A stretch of DNA of 64,000 nucleotides from Pacificoceanicola sp049803835 (GTDB lineage Bacteria > Pseudomonadota > Alphaproteobacteria > Rhodobacterales > Rhodobacteraceae): contig NZ_JBNAGK010000016.1 in the NCBI RefSeq assembly GCF_049803835.1, positions 75,037-139,036 on the forward strand, written 5' to 3'. The position numbers were made by a program, and so were the translations under genes. This document shows, in pieces, positions 1 to 8,588 of the stretch. The first letter of the stretch is position 1. Each line of letters opens with the position of its first letter. The notes below the pieces were generated by a model. It worked only from the letters and a program-made list of their open reading frames with translations, ran no database searches and was not told the origin of the DNA.

Positions 1-21
1 ACGATTGATTGTGGGTCTCAT
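1..21 (-). CDS. Start of an unidentified gene running off the left edge
   Basis: Only seven codons (Met-Arg-Pro-Thr-Ile-Asn-Arg) are inside the window, read leftward from position 21. The start is supported by a strong Shine-Dalgarno sequence, GGAGGAAAAC at 22-31 on the minus strand, and by an A+T-richer upstream stretch that looks like a promoter region. Nothing can be said about function. Since its neighbours form a sugar-uptake locus it could belong to that locus, but this is a guess. Confidence 0.5.
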
Positions 22-112
22 GTTTTCCTCCATGAAAATAAAGTGAAGACAACAACGAATTGAATAATGTCGGCGCATGAAATGTGCGGGCCTGGCGTCG
101 AAAAGTCAACCC

Positions 113-138
113 TGTGTTGATCGGAATAAATTAACACA
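113..138. promoter_or_regulatory. Inverted repeat in the 22-245 upstream region, possible operator
   Basis: TGTGTT and AACACA half sites are separated by 14 bases in an A+T-rich patch, about 90 bases upstream of the partial leftward gene. The rest of the 22-245 intergenic stretch shows no gene. The symmetry and position fit a regulator binding site for the leftward gene, but no regulator for it is in the window, so the assignment is tentative. Confidence 0.3.
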
Positions 139-245
139 CGCAATAGTAAGCCACTTCCGAAACCCTCCGTGAAAAACGCGTTGCAACACCTGCCCGGGAG
201 GCGGGCGGTGTGTAACGGGTCGGCGGTGGCCGGGCCGGAGGGCGG

Positions 246-1154
246 TCAGGCCAGACGGGCGTTCAGGAAGGCGATGGTGCGGTCCAGGATGGCGTCCGAT
301 GTCGCGCCATGAAAACAGTGGTCTGCCCCGGAAACGATGTCGAGTTCCGAGGGCGCGCCCGCATCACAAAGCAGTTGGTGCAACTGGACCGCGTGGTCAT
401 GGGTGACGAGGCGGTCGGTGTCGCCGTGTTGGTGCAGGAAAGGCGGGGCCTTGGCGGTGACATGGGCGACGGGGGAGGCCTGCCGCAGGGTTTCGCGCGG
501 GGCCTCGGAGCCGTCCCCGACGAGCAGGTCCTCGGGCCGGTGGGCGACGATGCCCTGCATGGGCGGGCGGGTGCCGTCGGTGCGGAAGCGGCTGAGGTCC
601 GTCGCCCCGTACCAGTTGATCGCGGCCTGCACGGCAGAAGACGTGCCGGTCTCGCCGATCTCCCCCTCGTGCGCGGGATCGTCGCCGGTCAGCGCCACCA
701 TGGCGGCGAGGTGGCCCCCGGCGCTTTCCCCCATGACGGCGAAGCGGTCCGGGTCGAGGGCAAAGCGCCCGGCATGGTGGCGCAGGAAACGGACGGCGGC
801 CTTGCAGTCGTGCAGTTGCGCGGGCCATTTCGCCTCGGACGACAGGCGGTAGGAGATCCGGGCCATGGCATAGCCCGCATCGAGCAGGCGGTCTTCGATC
901 CGCAGGGCGCGCAGCGCGGCGTTGTTGTACTTCGGCGTGCCGAGATACCACGCGCCGCCATGGATGTAGATGACCAGGGGATGCGGGCCGGGGCCTTGGG
1001 GCACGCGCAGGTCAAGCATCATGGGCCGGTAGCCGATGGTCAACGCATAGGCCAGGGTCGGCCAGTAGCGGGAGCCATCCGCCAGCGGGAAATGCTCGGT
1101 CAACAGGGCCTGCGGCTCCTGCGCGAGGGCGTCCGTGTATCCGTCGTTCTCCAT
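246..1154 (-). CDS. Alpha/beta hydrolase, BD-FAE/HSL-type esterase
   Basis: A 302-residue cytoplasmic esterase-like protein with no signal peptide. Visible motifs are the oxyanion-hole HGG (residues 65-67), the nucleophile elbow G-E-S-A-G with Ser144, a late Asp in HGDTDR and a His in GADHCFHG, which together make the Ser-Asp-His triad of the hormone-sensitive-lipase/BD-FAE group. Its start lies 3 bases after the GH105 stop with GGAG just upstream, so it is the last gene of a three-gene minus-strand operon. In that setting a role in removing acyl (e.g. acetyl) groups from imported oligosaccharides is likely; the substrate is inferred from context only. Confidence 0.85.
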   Translation of the reverse strand: MENDGYTDALAQEPQALLTEHFPLADGSRYWPTLAYALTIGYRPMMLDLRVPQGPGPHPLVIYIHGGAWYLGTPKYNNAALRALRIEDRLLDAGYAMARISYRLSSEAKWPAQLHDCKAAVRFLRHHAGRFALDPDRFAVMGESAGGHLAAMVALTGDDPAHEGEIGETGTSSAVQAAINWYGATDLSRFRTDGTRPPMQGIVAHRPEDLLVGDGSEAPRETLRQASPVAHVTAKAPPFLHQHGDTDRLVTHDHAVQLHQLLCDAGAPSELDIVSGADHCFHGATSDAILDRTIAFLNARLA

Positions 1155-1157
1155 GGC

Positions 1158-2210
1158 TCAGCTCCGCTGCAATTCGGTGAGGAACAGGAGGCCAAGCGCC
1201 TGCCCGTACGGCGCCGCGACGTTCGGCAGCGCGTTGTAGAAGGCCAGCGTGTCGCCCATGGGCGTGCCGTCAGAGACATCGGCGAGGATGCCGTCCGGAC
1301 CGATGCGGGCGAGGATGGCGTCCCGAGCCCGTTCCGCGACGATCCGGGCTTCTGGCGGCAAGAGGCCCTCGCGCAGACCGGCAAGCGCGGCATAGCCGAA
1401 GCCTGCGGTGGCGGAGGCCTCCACCGGACCGGAAGGATCGTCGAGCAGGGTGTGGACCATGCCATCGGGGCGCTGGAGGCGGGCGACGGTGGCCATCTGG
1501 CTTTGCAGCACGGTTTGCAGGTAGCGGCGCAGGACCGGGTCCTGCGGCGGCGCGATGGTGAAGAGTTCGGGAATGGCGATGGAGACCCAGGCATTGCCCC
1601 GCGCCCATCGCGCCCGCGCGAAATGGTGCCGCCCCTCGAAGGTCCAGCCGTGGAAGAACAGCCCGGTCTCGGGATCGGCGAGGAAGCGGATGTGTACGAG
1701 GAACTGGTAATGCGCCTCGGCGACGAGGTCATCGCGACCTGACATGCGGCCGGTCTGGGCGAGGAAGAGGACGGCCATGACGAGGGTGTCGTCCCAGAGC
1801 TGGCCGGGGCGGCGGCCTTCCTTCACCACATGCTCGAAGCCGTCTTCCTCCGTGCGCGGCAGGTCGTTGACCAGCCAGTCCGCCCAGTCGAGGCAGAGCG
1901 CGCGCCAGTCCGCGCGTTCGAGACGTTCGGCAAGGCAGGCGAGGGCGAGCATGGGGGCGGTGGAATTGACCTGCCGGGGCGGCAGACCCCGCGCGATCTG
2001 GCGGTCGTACCAGCGCCCGAGCCTGTCGAAGGTGGCTTGGTCGCCCCGGGCTTCGGCCTCGCGGAAGGCGCCGTAGAGGCCGACGCCGACTTCCCAGTCC
2101 CATTCGTCGAAAAGGATTTCATCGGTGTCTTGCGCGTCGGCTTCGCCGATGCCCTTGAGCCGGGCGAAACCGAGGGAGAGGCGGGCGATGGCGGTGTCTA
2201 TCTCGGTCAT
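1158..2210 (-). CDS. GH105-type unsaturated uronyl hydrolase (YteR-like)
   Basis: A 350-residue protein of the GH88/GH105 (alpha/alpha)6-barrel type. The family removes the 4,5-unsaturated uronic acid left at the non-reducing end of oligosaccharides by polysaccharide lyases. Visible signatures are the WDDT segment (residues 139-142, carrying a catalytic-type Asp), HGWTFEGRHHFARARWARG with the conserved W-x-R-G-x-x-W continuing to residue 208, and the expected length. No signal peptide, so it acts in the cytoplasm on imported oligomers. Its ATG overlaps the TGA of the upstream 821-residue gene by four bases, which fixes the start. Context suggests pectin or rhamnogalacturonan fragments, but other uronate polymers such as ulvan are possible. 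Confidence 0.82.
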   Translation of the reverse strand: MTEIDTAIARLSLGFARLKGIGEADAQDTDEILFDEWDWEVGVGLYGAFREAEARGDQATFDRLGRWYDRQIARGLPPRQVNSTAPMLALACLAERLERADWRALCLDWADWLVNDLPRTEEDGFEHVVKEGRRPGQLWDDTLVMAVLFLAQTGRMSGRDDLVAEAHYQFLVHIRFLADPETGLFFHGWTFEGRHHFARARWARGNAWVSIAIPELFTIAPPQDPVLRRYLQTVLQSQMATVARLQRPDGMVHTLLDDPSGPVEASATAGFGYAALAGLREGLLPPEARIVAERARDAILARIGPDGILADVSDGTPMGDTLAFYNALPNVAAPYGQALGLLFLTELQRS

Positions 2211-4672
2211 GGGGTAATGTCCCAGGGCTGAAGCGGATGGTCGTTCCAGGCGACCTGCGGAACGGAAGACAGCGGAGCGAAGGGCAGGGGGCTGCCGTTC
2301 TTTGTCGCGGAACCTGAGGCGTCGAGGGTCAGGCCGCAGGCGTCGAGCGACAGGGCGGTCCCGTCGAAGACGGGGATTGTCGTGGACAGTCGCCGGGCGA
2401 AGGCCTCCGCGCTTTCCTCCGGCAGGCGCAGCGTGACGCACCAGCCGGTCTGCGCGGCATGTGCCCGCCAGAGCGCCCCGCCGAAGAAGCCCTCCGCCTC
2501 GCAGACGAGCGGCGTCGAGCACCAGACGCCGACCTGATCGGCGAAGACATGCCAGTCGCCAGCCCGGGCAGGTGTGCCGAAGGCCTCCGGCGCGGCGAAC
2601 AGCTGGGCGCAGGGCAGGGCAGTCCAGGGGCGGTCCACGTCGAAGACCATGAGCGCGGTCGGCCCGTCCTGTATGGCGGCGGGAGTGACATGGCTTCCGG
2701 CAAGCAGGGAGGGGCGGCGCTCGCCCCAGGCCCGCGCCTCGCCCGGGTGGTTGATCCAGAGCCGGGCGAGCGGATGACAGGCCAGCTGCACGTCGATTAC
2801 CTGAGCCTGATGGCCCTTGCTGCCGGGGTAATGCGGGCGCACGGTCGAAAGCTGCGCGGCGGCGCTTTTCCAGAGCGTCAGGCGGCCCGCATGGTCGTGG
2901 CCCTGGGTATAGGAGGCGCGGAGGGTCTGGCCCTCGGGCGGGGCGGAGAGCTGTGCGAGCCGCTCGGGCGGGGCGTAGTCCGACAGGCAAAGCAGGCCGG
3001 TGGCGCGGTCGTAGCCGGTGGAAAACGGCAGGTCCAGAGCCAGCGCCATGACGCTGCCGAGTTCGGTATGCGGCCCGGCGAGCAACTCCTTTTCGTAGCA
3101 CCGCCCCTGCGATCCGGCGGGCACGCGGCCGGTCGTGTGCAGGGCGGCCATGACGAAGATCGGATCGAGCACGGATTTCGCGCGCGGCCGCAGGTCCGGG
3201 GCCATATCGTGCAGGGTCAGCAGGCCGAGCAGGTCGATGGGGTAATAGGCGGCGGAGTTCCACTCGCACAGCCCGTCACGGTCGATGGCGTCGAACCAGC
3301 GGTGCAGCCGCGCTGTGGCTCTTGCGGCTTGCTCGCGTCCCGTGAGGCCGGAGTTCGCAAAGGTCTCCTCCGGAAAGAGATCCCCGGCGACCCGCTGCGC
3401 GGTGTGGAAACACAGGACGTGATTCTCGGACCAGAACCACATGACATCGTCGCCCGGCTCGTCGAGCCAGTAGCGATAGCCGAGGAAAGCCTCGCGCATC
3501 CGTTCGGCAAGGGTTTCGGGCAGGGTATCGCGGTAATCGCGGAAGAGCCGGAGCAACGGCAGGATCGAGAAGTCAGAGCAGTCCCAGCGCGCCTCGATCG
3601 TGTCGAGCGCGGCGGAGATGATCCGGTCTCGGCGCTCCGGATCGATGCCTTCGGCGGCGAGGCACAGCGCCACGGAAGGGTCGAAGCCACCCGCATTGGC
3701 AATCCGTGCCCGGGCTTTGGCCCGGCGCCCGGACAGGGTGCCGCCGAGCGCTGTGCCCGGGTGCAGAACGGTGGTGCCGAGCTGGCGGCGCAGGCGCGCG
3801 CCGCTGACGGTGATTTCGACGGTGATGGAGAGGCAGCCTGGGGGCCTTTTCCCGGCGGGGCCGAGGTCGATGGCGGGCGTCTGCGGTCCGAGATGGGTGT
3901 CCGTGACGGGGGTATCCGCCGGGTCCAGTGTCAGCCCGCCGCGGCCGAACGGAAGTGGGCCATGGATGCGGACGGGCAGGGACGCGGCAGGCGGAACATC
4001 GGTGACGAGGCGGATTGTGTCGCCGGGTTCATGGAACAGGCGGTCCGTCCTGAGCGCGGCGAGGACCTTGCCGGCGTCCCGCACCGCGTCAGTGTCGAAA
4101 CCCTCGGGCAGGGCAGTTTCCACATCGCCACTCTCCAGAACCAACGCGAAGAAACAGGTGGTGTCGCGCTCGTGCAGGTCTTCGAGCCGGAGGGTGAGGG
4201 TCTGGGTCTCGCCGCTCAGGGTGACGGTGACGGCGCCCGATTGCGGGGTGTTGCGGGTGAACGGCTCGAACGGGGCCAGAGGCTCGCCATCGAGCCACAG
4301 CCGCACCCCGCCGCAGGTTGCCACGCGAAACCGCGCCTGCACCCCGGGAGCGCCCCGAATCAGGCAGCGGAAGGCGCGGGTGATCAGGGTGGGCCGGTGA
4401 CAGAAACGGGAAAAGTCGATTTCCCCGTCCGGCCCCGCCAGCACGAGATCCGGGAATGGCCCGTCCGGACAGGGGATGCGCCGCGCGGGCAGCGACGCCT
4501 TCAACGCCTCCCGGCACGGCAGGTCCCCGGTGTTCACCCATCCGTTGACGAATCGGTAATCCACCGTGTCGGGCATCGGGCGGGCCGTGCCGGGGAAGGG
4601 GGTTTCCTTCGTCTCGGCCATGGCCCAGCCGGGCACCGCCGCGCCAAGGGCAAGCCTTGTCCAGTCTGTCAT
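2207..4672 (-). CDS. Large uncharacterised protein, possible carbohydrate-active toroid enzyme
   Basis: An 821-residue protein that I cannot assign to a named family. The start at 4672 is chosen because GGAGGAGAG lies at the right distance; a longer frame to 4762 would overlap the divergent promoter. No signal peptide is seen. The first ~290 residues look beta-rich (a possible sandwich domain), residues ~310-560 are helical with aromatic-rich stretches such as MWFWSENHVLCFHTAQR and LCEWNSAAYYPIDLLGL typical of alpha/alpha-toroid enzymes, and the rest is beta-rich with HQAQVIDVQLACHPLARLW, reminiscent of the end domains of heparinase-like lyases. It is first in an operon with a GH105 hydrolase and an esterase, so a lyase, hydrolase or esterase role on uronate oligosaccharides is a fair inference. 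Confidence 0.6.
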   Translation of the reverse strand: MTDWTRLALGAAVPGWAMAETKETPFPGTARPMPDTVDYRFVNGWVNTGDLPCREALKASLPARRIPCPDGPFPDLVLAGPDGEIDFSRFCHRPTLITRAFRCLIRGAPGVQARFRVATCGGVRLWLDGEPLAPFEPFTRNTPQSGAVTVTLSGETQTLTLRLEDLHERDTTCFFALVLESGDVETALPEGFDTDAVRDAGKVLAALRTDRLFHEPGDTIRLVTDVPPAASLPVRIHGPLPFGRGGLTLDPADTPVTDTHLGPQTPAIDLGPAGKRPPGCLSITVEITVSGARLRRQLGTTVLHPGTALGGTLSGRRAKARARIANAGGFDPSVALCLAAEGIDPERRDRIISAALDTIEARWDCSDFSILPLLRLFRDYRDTLPETLAERMREAFLGYRYWLDEPGDDVMWFWSENHVLCFHTAQRVAGDLFPEETFANSGLTGREQAARATARLHRWFDAIDRDGLCEWNSAAYYPIDLLGLLTLHDMAPDLRPRAKSVLDPIFVMAALHTTGRVPAGSQGRCYEKELLAGPHTELGSVMALALDLPFSTGYDRATGLLCLSDYAPPERLAQLSAPPEGQTLRASYTQGHDHAGRLTLWKSAAAQLSTVRPHYPGSKGHQAQVIDVQLACHPLARLWINHPGEARAWGERRPSLLAGSHVTPAAIQDGPTALMVFDVDRPWTALPCAQLFAAPEAFGTPARAGDWHVFADQVGVWCSTPLVCEAEGFFGGALWRAHAAQTGWCVTLRLPEESAEAFARRLSTTIPVFDGTALSLDACGLTLDASGSATKNGSPLPFAPLSSVPQVAWNDHPLQPWDITP

Positions 4673-4703
4673 CGGGCTGCTCTCCTCCGCCTCGGGCGCA
4701 GTA

Positions 4704-4732
4704 TTGACGGCAAGTCGGACGGCTTGCAATGC
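4704..4732 (+). promoter_or_regulatory. Possible sigma-70-type promoter in divergent spacer
   Basis: TTGACG and CAATGC are separated by 17 bases in the 76-base gap between the divergent 821-residue gene and the plus-strand hydrolase. The -35 matches the consensus well and the -10 only partly. Position fits transcription of the plus-strand hydrolase. Confidence 0.3.
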
Positions 4733-4748
4733 TGTGCGGGATCGGGGG

Positions 4749-5693
4749 ATGAGGATGGCCAAGGCGCTGCGGGAACGGATTGCGGACCTGCTCGGTCCGG
4801 ACTGGACAGAGGCGCGTCTGCGCGTGCTGGATCATCGCCCGCACGATTCCGCGTGCCTGCGCGAGGTGCTGTTCGAGACCGCGGACGGAGAGACTGCCCG
4901 GGCGCTGCATGCGCCGTCCAGAACCGGCGCGGCGGTGCTGTACTGCCATGCCCACGGCAACAGGTATGACATCGGAATCAGCGAGCTGACGGACGGCAGA
5001 CCCGCCTTGCCGTCCCCCTATCTGGCGGAGCTCGTAGCGCGGGGGTGGGGCGTGCTCTGCCTTGAAATGCCCTGTTTCGGCAGCCGCTGCACGCCGGGCG
5101 AATCGGCGCGGGCAAAGGCGATGCTCTGGCAGGGCCGGACGCTCTTTGGCCGGATGCTGGGCGAGCAGCGGGCGGCGCGGGACTGGCTGGCCGCGCAGCC
5201 GGGCGTGGACCCGGACCGGATCGCCGTCATGGGCATCTCCATGGGCGGCACGCTGGCCTGGTGGCTGGCGGCGATGATGCCGGGATTCGCGGCGGCGGTC
5301 AGCCTGGCCTGCTTTGCCGATCTCGAAACCCTGGTGGACCTGGGCGCTCATGACGGGCACGGCATCTACATGACGGTGCCGGGGTTGCTGCCGGTCGTGG
5401 ACAGCGGCACGCTGAGCGGCCTCGCCGCACCGACACCGCTGTTGCATTGCGTCGGATTGCGCGACTGGAGCACCCCCGAGCCCGCGTTCACGCAGGGCCG
5501 GACCGCGCTGGAGGCCGCCTACGGAAATGCTGGCGTGCCGGATCGCCTGCGCTTTGTCGTGGAGCCGGACGCCGGGCACGAGGAGACGCCTCTGATGCGG
5601 GAAACCTGCCTGTCCTTCCTAGAAGCGGCGCTCGCCGGACCATCGCGGGGGGTCACAAAACTGACGCGACAGAACCCTATGCAAAGCAGTTGA
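4749..5693 (+). CDS. Alpha/beta hydrolase, dienelactone-hydrolase/acetyl-xylan-esterase-like
   Basis: About 314 residues. HAHGNRYDIG provides the oxyanion side, GISMGG the nucleophile Ser and DAGHEE near the end the catalytic His, so the Ser-Asp-His hydrolase fold is secure. There is no signal peptide. Two starts six bases apart (4749 and 4755) are both preceded by a G-rich ribosome site; 4749 is listed. It is divergent from the GH105 operon and precedes the sugar ABC genes by 111 bases. It is probably a cytoplasmic deacylase for imported sugars; the exact ester is unknown. Confidence 0.75.
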   Translation: MRMAKALRERIADLLGPDWTEARLRVLDHRPHDSACLREVLFETADGETARALHAPSRTGAAVLYCHAHGNRYDIGISELTDGRPALPSPYLAELVARGWGVLCLEMPCFGSRCTPGESARAKAMLWQGRTLFGRMLGEQRAARDWLAAQPGVDPDRIAVMGISMGGTLAWWLAAMMPGFAAAVSLACFADLETLVDLGAHDGHGIYMTVPGLLPVVDSGTLSGLAAPTPLLHCVGLRDWSTPEPAFTQGRTALEAAYGNAGVPDRLRFVVEPDAGHEETPLMRETCLSFLEAALAGPSRGVTKLTRQNPMQSS

Positions 5694-5722
5694 CGAATGC
5701 CGCGCCTGTCGCCATGGTCGGC

Positions 5723-5736
5723 ACTGATATATTAGT
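5723..5736. promoter_or_regulatory. Near-palindrome upstream of sugar ABC operon, candidate operator
   Basis: The 14-base sequence ACTGATATATTAGT is a palindrome apart from one mismatched pair and sits about 70 bases before the binding-protein start. Such TGATATAT-core palindromes are typical targets of GntR/FCD-type repressors of sugar-acid genes, though no such regulator is in this part of the window. It lies in the 111-base gap 5694-5804 where the promoter of the transporter operon is expected. Confidence 0.4.
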
Positions 5737-5804
5737 GTGACACTTTCGGGGCGGCGGAGGAGAGTCCGCCCCGGGGTGAGGATAAAACCAAACGGGAGGA
5801 AAGC

Positions 5805-7079
5805 ATGACACGACTTCTGAAGAAAGGCGGACTGTCTCGGGCCGCTCTGATCATCGCGGCCTTCGGCGCGGCGACACCGGCGCTGGCGGTCGATCTGGAT
5901 TTCATGATTTCGGACGTGGACGGCAAGGCGAACATCATTTCCGAGTTCGCCGCGCGCTACAAGGAATCGCATCCGGATGTGAACATCACGCTCAACACGG
6001 TGGGTTACAACGTGATCCGCGAGCAGCTGCCGGTGCAGCTCGAGGCCGGAACCGGCCCCGACCTGGCCTTCGTCACCGACCTCGGCGGGATGAATCCCTA
6101 TTATGTCGACCTGACGCCCTACGTCGATGCGGCGGCCTGGGAGGCGGATTATGGCGCCGTGCTGCCGTGGTATCGCGCGGGCAAGGAAGGCGGCATCTAC
6201 GGCTTCCACACCGAGATGACGGTGACCGGCCCGTACGTCAACCTGACCATGTTCGAAGAGGCGGGCGTCGACCTGCCTGAGCCGGGCGCGACCTGGGAGG
6301 ACTGGGCCGAGGCGACCCGGCAGGTGCAGGAGGCCCTTGGCAGCTATGCCGGGATGGTCATGGACCGCTCCGGCCACCGCTTCGCCGGTCCGGCGATGTC
6401 CTACGGCGCGAAGTACTTCAACGACGACGGCACGCTGGTCATCGACGAGGGCTACGAAAAATTCGCCCGGATGATGGTGGACTGGCACAAGTCCGGCCTG
6501 ATGCCGCCCGACGTCTGGCCCGCCGTCTCCGGCGCGAAATACGCCAATGGCAACGAGATGTTCTTCGGCCAGGAAGTGCCGTTCTACATGTCCGGTTCGT
6601 GGAACACCGGCAACGTGCAGTCCAACGTCGGCGACAACTTCGACTGGACCGTGGTGCCTGTGCCCTGTGGTCCGGCGGGCTGTGGCGTGATGCCGGGCGG
6701 CGCGGGTCTCGTGGCGTTCAAGTCCGGCGACGCGGAGCGGGAAGCCGCCGCGGCGGGGTTCGTGGCCTGGATGGGTGAAACCGAGCAGGCCCGCGAGTGG
6801 TACACCCGCACCTATGCGATCCCCGCCAATGCGACGCTGCAGGCCGAAGGGCTTGACTATGCCGGCGCCGGGGCCAGCGAGAACGTGGCCGAGGGCCTGA
6901 TGGCCTTCACGAAGATGGCCGCCGTGGCCGCCGAGGAAACCCCGCAGGCCTACCAGCTTCAGGGCAGCCCCATCGGCTTCAAGATCTACAACGCCACGGT
7001 CGAGTATCTCTCGGCAGCGTTGAACGACGATCTGACCGTCGACGAAGCGCTGGAAAAGATCCGTGAAGCGGTGAAGTAA
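5805..7079 (+). CDS. Sugar ABC transporter substrate-binding protein (family 1)
   Basis: A 424-residue periplasmic binding protein. Residues 1-28 form a signal peptide ending in ALA, followed by the family-1 pattern (FAARYKESHPDVNITL, then EAGTGPDLAFV) seen in binding proteins for oligosaccharides and sugar derivatives. GGGAGGAAAGC precedes the ATG. It is first in a run with two permeases and an ATPase (7157-10750). The 77-base gap to the permease is the usual place where expression steps down after a binding-protein gene. The ligand is inferred to be a uronate-containing sugar from the neighbouring GH105 gene. Confidence 0.9.
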   Translation: MTRLLKKGGLSRAALIIAAFGAATPALAVDLDFMISDVDGKANIISEFAARYKESHPDVNITLNTVGYNVIREQLPVQLEAGTGPDLAFVTDLGGMNPYYVDLTPYVDAAAWEADYGAVLPWYRAGKEGGIYGFHTEMTVTGPYVNLTMFEEAGVDLPEPGATWEDWAEATRQVQEALGSYAGMVMDRSGHRFAGPAMSYGAKYFNDDGTLVIDEGYEKFARMMVDWHKSGLMPPDVWPAVSGAKYANGNEMFFGQEVPFYMSGSWNTGNVQSNVGDNFDWTVVPVPCGPAGCGVMPGGAGLVAFKSGDAEREAAAAGFVAWMGETEQAREWYTRTYAIPANATLQAEGLDYAGAGASENVAEGLMAFTKMAAVAAEETPQAYQLQGSPIGFKIYNATVEYLSAALNDDLTVDEALEKIREAVK

Positions 7080-7156
7080 ACCGCCCGGATCGGCGCCGGG
7101 CCCGACTGGTCCGGCGCCTCTGCCCTGCACATTCTTGACCCGAACGGAGTAACGCC

Positions 7157-8587
7157 ATGTCACTGGCTGGTAGCCTGATGCTTGGACTCATGCTGGCCTG
7201 GGGGCTGGGCGGCACGCTGTGGCTGCTCACGACCCGCCGCTACCGGCTGACACAGGTGGGGCGGTTTGCCATGGACCTGCTCGGGTTTCCGGTCGAACTG
7301 GCACAGAGCGTTTTCGGCCGGGGCGGGGTGCCCTATGCGCTGCTGCTGCCGAACATGCTGATCTTCGGCCTGTTCACCTTCGCGCCGATGATCCTGAACT
7401 TCTACGTCTCCTTCACCGGCGGCTCCTCGATCGTCCTGTTCGACCGGCCCTGGGTGGGCTTCGAGAAATACGCCGACATTTTCGCCTGCGAGGATTACCT
7501 CGTGCCGAAGACCTGCTCCAACGCGGGCTACAACTTCTTTACCGGACTTTACAACACGCTCTGGTTCGTGGTGATCCAGGTGCCGATCCTCTGCGGCGCG
7601 GCGCTGCTGACGGCGCTGGTGGTAAACCGGGACATCAAGGGGCGCGGGTTCTGGCGGGCGATGTTCTTCTATCCGGTGATGCTCTCGCCGGTGGTGATTG
7701 CCAACATCTGGAACTGGGTCCTGCACCGCAAGGGTGTGCTGAACGCGGGCATGGAAGAGATCAACGGTGCCCTGAACGGGCTGGCCGGGATGGCGGGGTT
7801 CGACATGGTGGCCACGGTGATCCTCGCCATAGTGCTGATCGTGGTGACGGAGCGCGCCCTGCGAGCCTCGGACGAACCCTCGACCACATGGACCGCCGTC
7901 TTTGCCGTGATCTTCGCGCTGCTGACGCTCTGGTCCAACCCGCTGTCGATGCTGGGCCTCACCGGCAGCGGCTGGATTGGCGCCGGTCTCGGGGTCGCGC
8001 TGGTCTGGATCGTGGCCTCGGGCAAGGCCATCGCCCGCCCCGCGATCTTCGCCCTGGCCGCCCTGGCCGCCGTCATGCTCCTGACGATCCAGTTCTCCAC
8101 CGTCTTCGACATGGGCCGCTACCGCCCGAACAACTGGCTGGTCACGCCCAACACCGGATGGCCCTTCTTCTGGCTGGTCTTCGTCTTCTGCTGGAGCCAC
8201 ATGGGTTTCTACATGCTGATCCTGCTGGCGGGGCTGCAGGCCATTCCGCGCGATCTCTACGAGGCCGCGAAGATGGACTCGACGCGGCCGCTCCGCGCCT
8301 TCACCCGCATCACCCTGCCACTGATCATGCCGACGCTCACCGTGGTGATCGTGCTGTCGCTGATCCGCAGCTTCCAGATCTTCGACGAGGTCTACCTGCT
8401 GACCGGCGGCGGGCCGGGTCGCGAGACCTACATGATCGTGCAGAACATCTACGAGGTCGCCTTTGCCAGTTCCGGCTCGCAGCCCGATTACGGTCAGGCG
8501 GCGGCGGGCTCGGTGCTGATGGCCTTCATCATCGCTTTCTTCACCTTCTTCCAGCTCTGGCTGACCCGCCGCCAATCGGAGCTTTGA
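7157..8587 (+). CDS. Sugar ABC transporter permease (MalF/UgpA type), enlarged
   Basis: A 476-residue inner-membrane protein. The EAA loop that docks the ATPase is visible around residue 368 (LYEAAKMDSTRPLRAF). It is longer than the usual ~300 residues: an extra N-terminal membrane segment (residues ~1-25) and linker precede the conserved PYALLLPNMLIF start, and two or three additional hydrophobic stretches lie at residues ~215-320 before the permease core resumes. A one-base gap separates it from the next permease. It forms the heteromeric channel with the 8589-9671 product. Confidence 0.88.
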   Translation: MSLAGSLMLGLMLAWGLGGTLWLLTTRRYRLTQVGRFAMDLLGFPVELAQSVFGRGGVPYALLLPNMLIFGLFTFAPMILNFYVSFTGGSSIVLFDRPWVGFEKYADIFACEDYLVPKTCSNAGYNFFTGLYNTLWFVVIQVPILCGAALLTALVVNRDIKGRGFWRAMFFYPVMLSPVVIANIWNWVLHRKGVLNAGMEEINGALNGLAGMAGFDMVATVILAIVLIVVTERALRASDEPSTTWTAVFAVIFALLTLWSNPLSMLGLTGSGWIGAGLGVALVWIVASGKAIARPAIFALAALAAVMLLTIQFSTVFDMGRYRPNNWLVTPNTGWPFFWLVFVFCWSHMGFYMLILLAGLQAIPRDLYEAAKMDSTRPLRAFTRITLPLIMPTLTVVIVLSLIRSFQIFDEVYLLTGGGPGRETYMIVQNIYEVAFASSGSQPDYGQAAAGSVLMAFIIAFFTFFQLWLTRRQSEL

Positions 8588-8588
8588 C

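Noticed and set aside
2459..4969. Very long open frame on the plus strand opposite the 821-residue gene
   Set aside because: In this G+C-rich DNA the opposite strand of a real gene often stays open. Its translation is rich in Arg, Gly and Ala, has no domain pattern, and would cross the divergent promoter.
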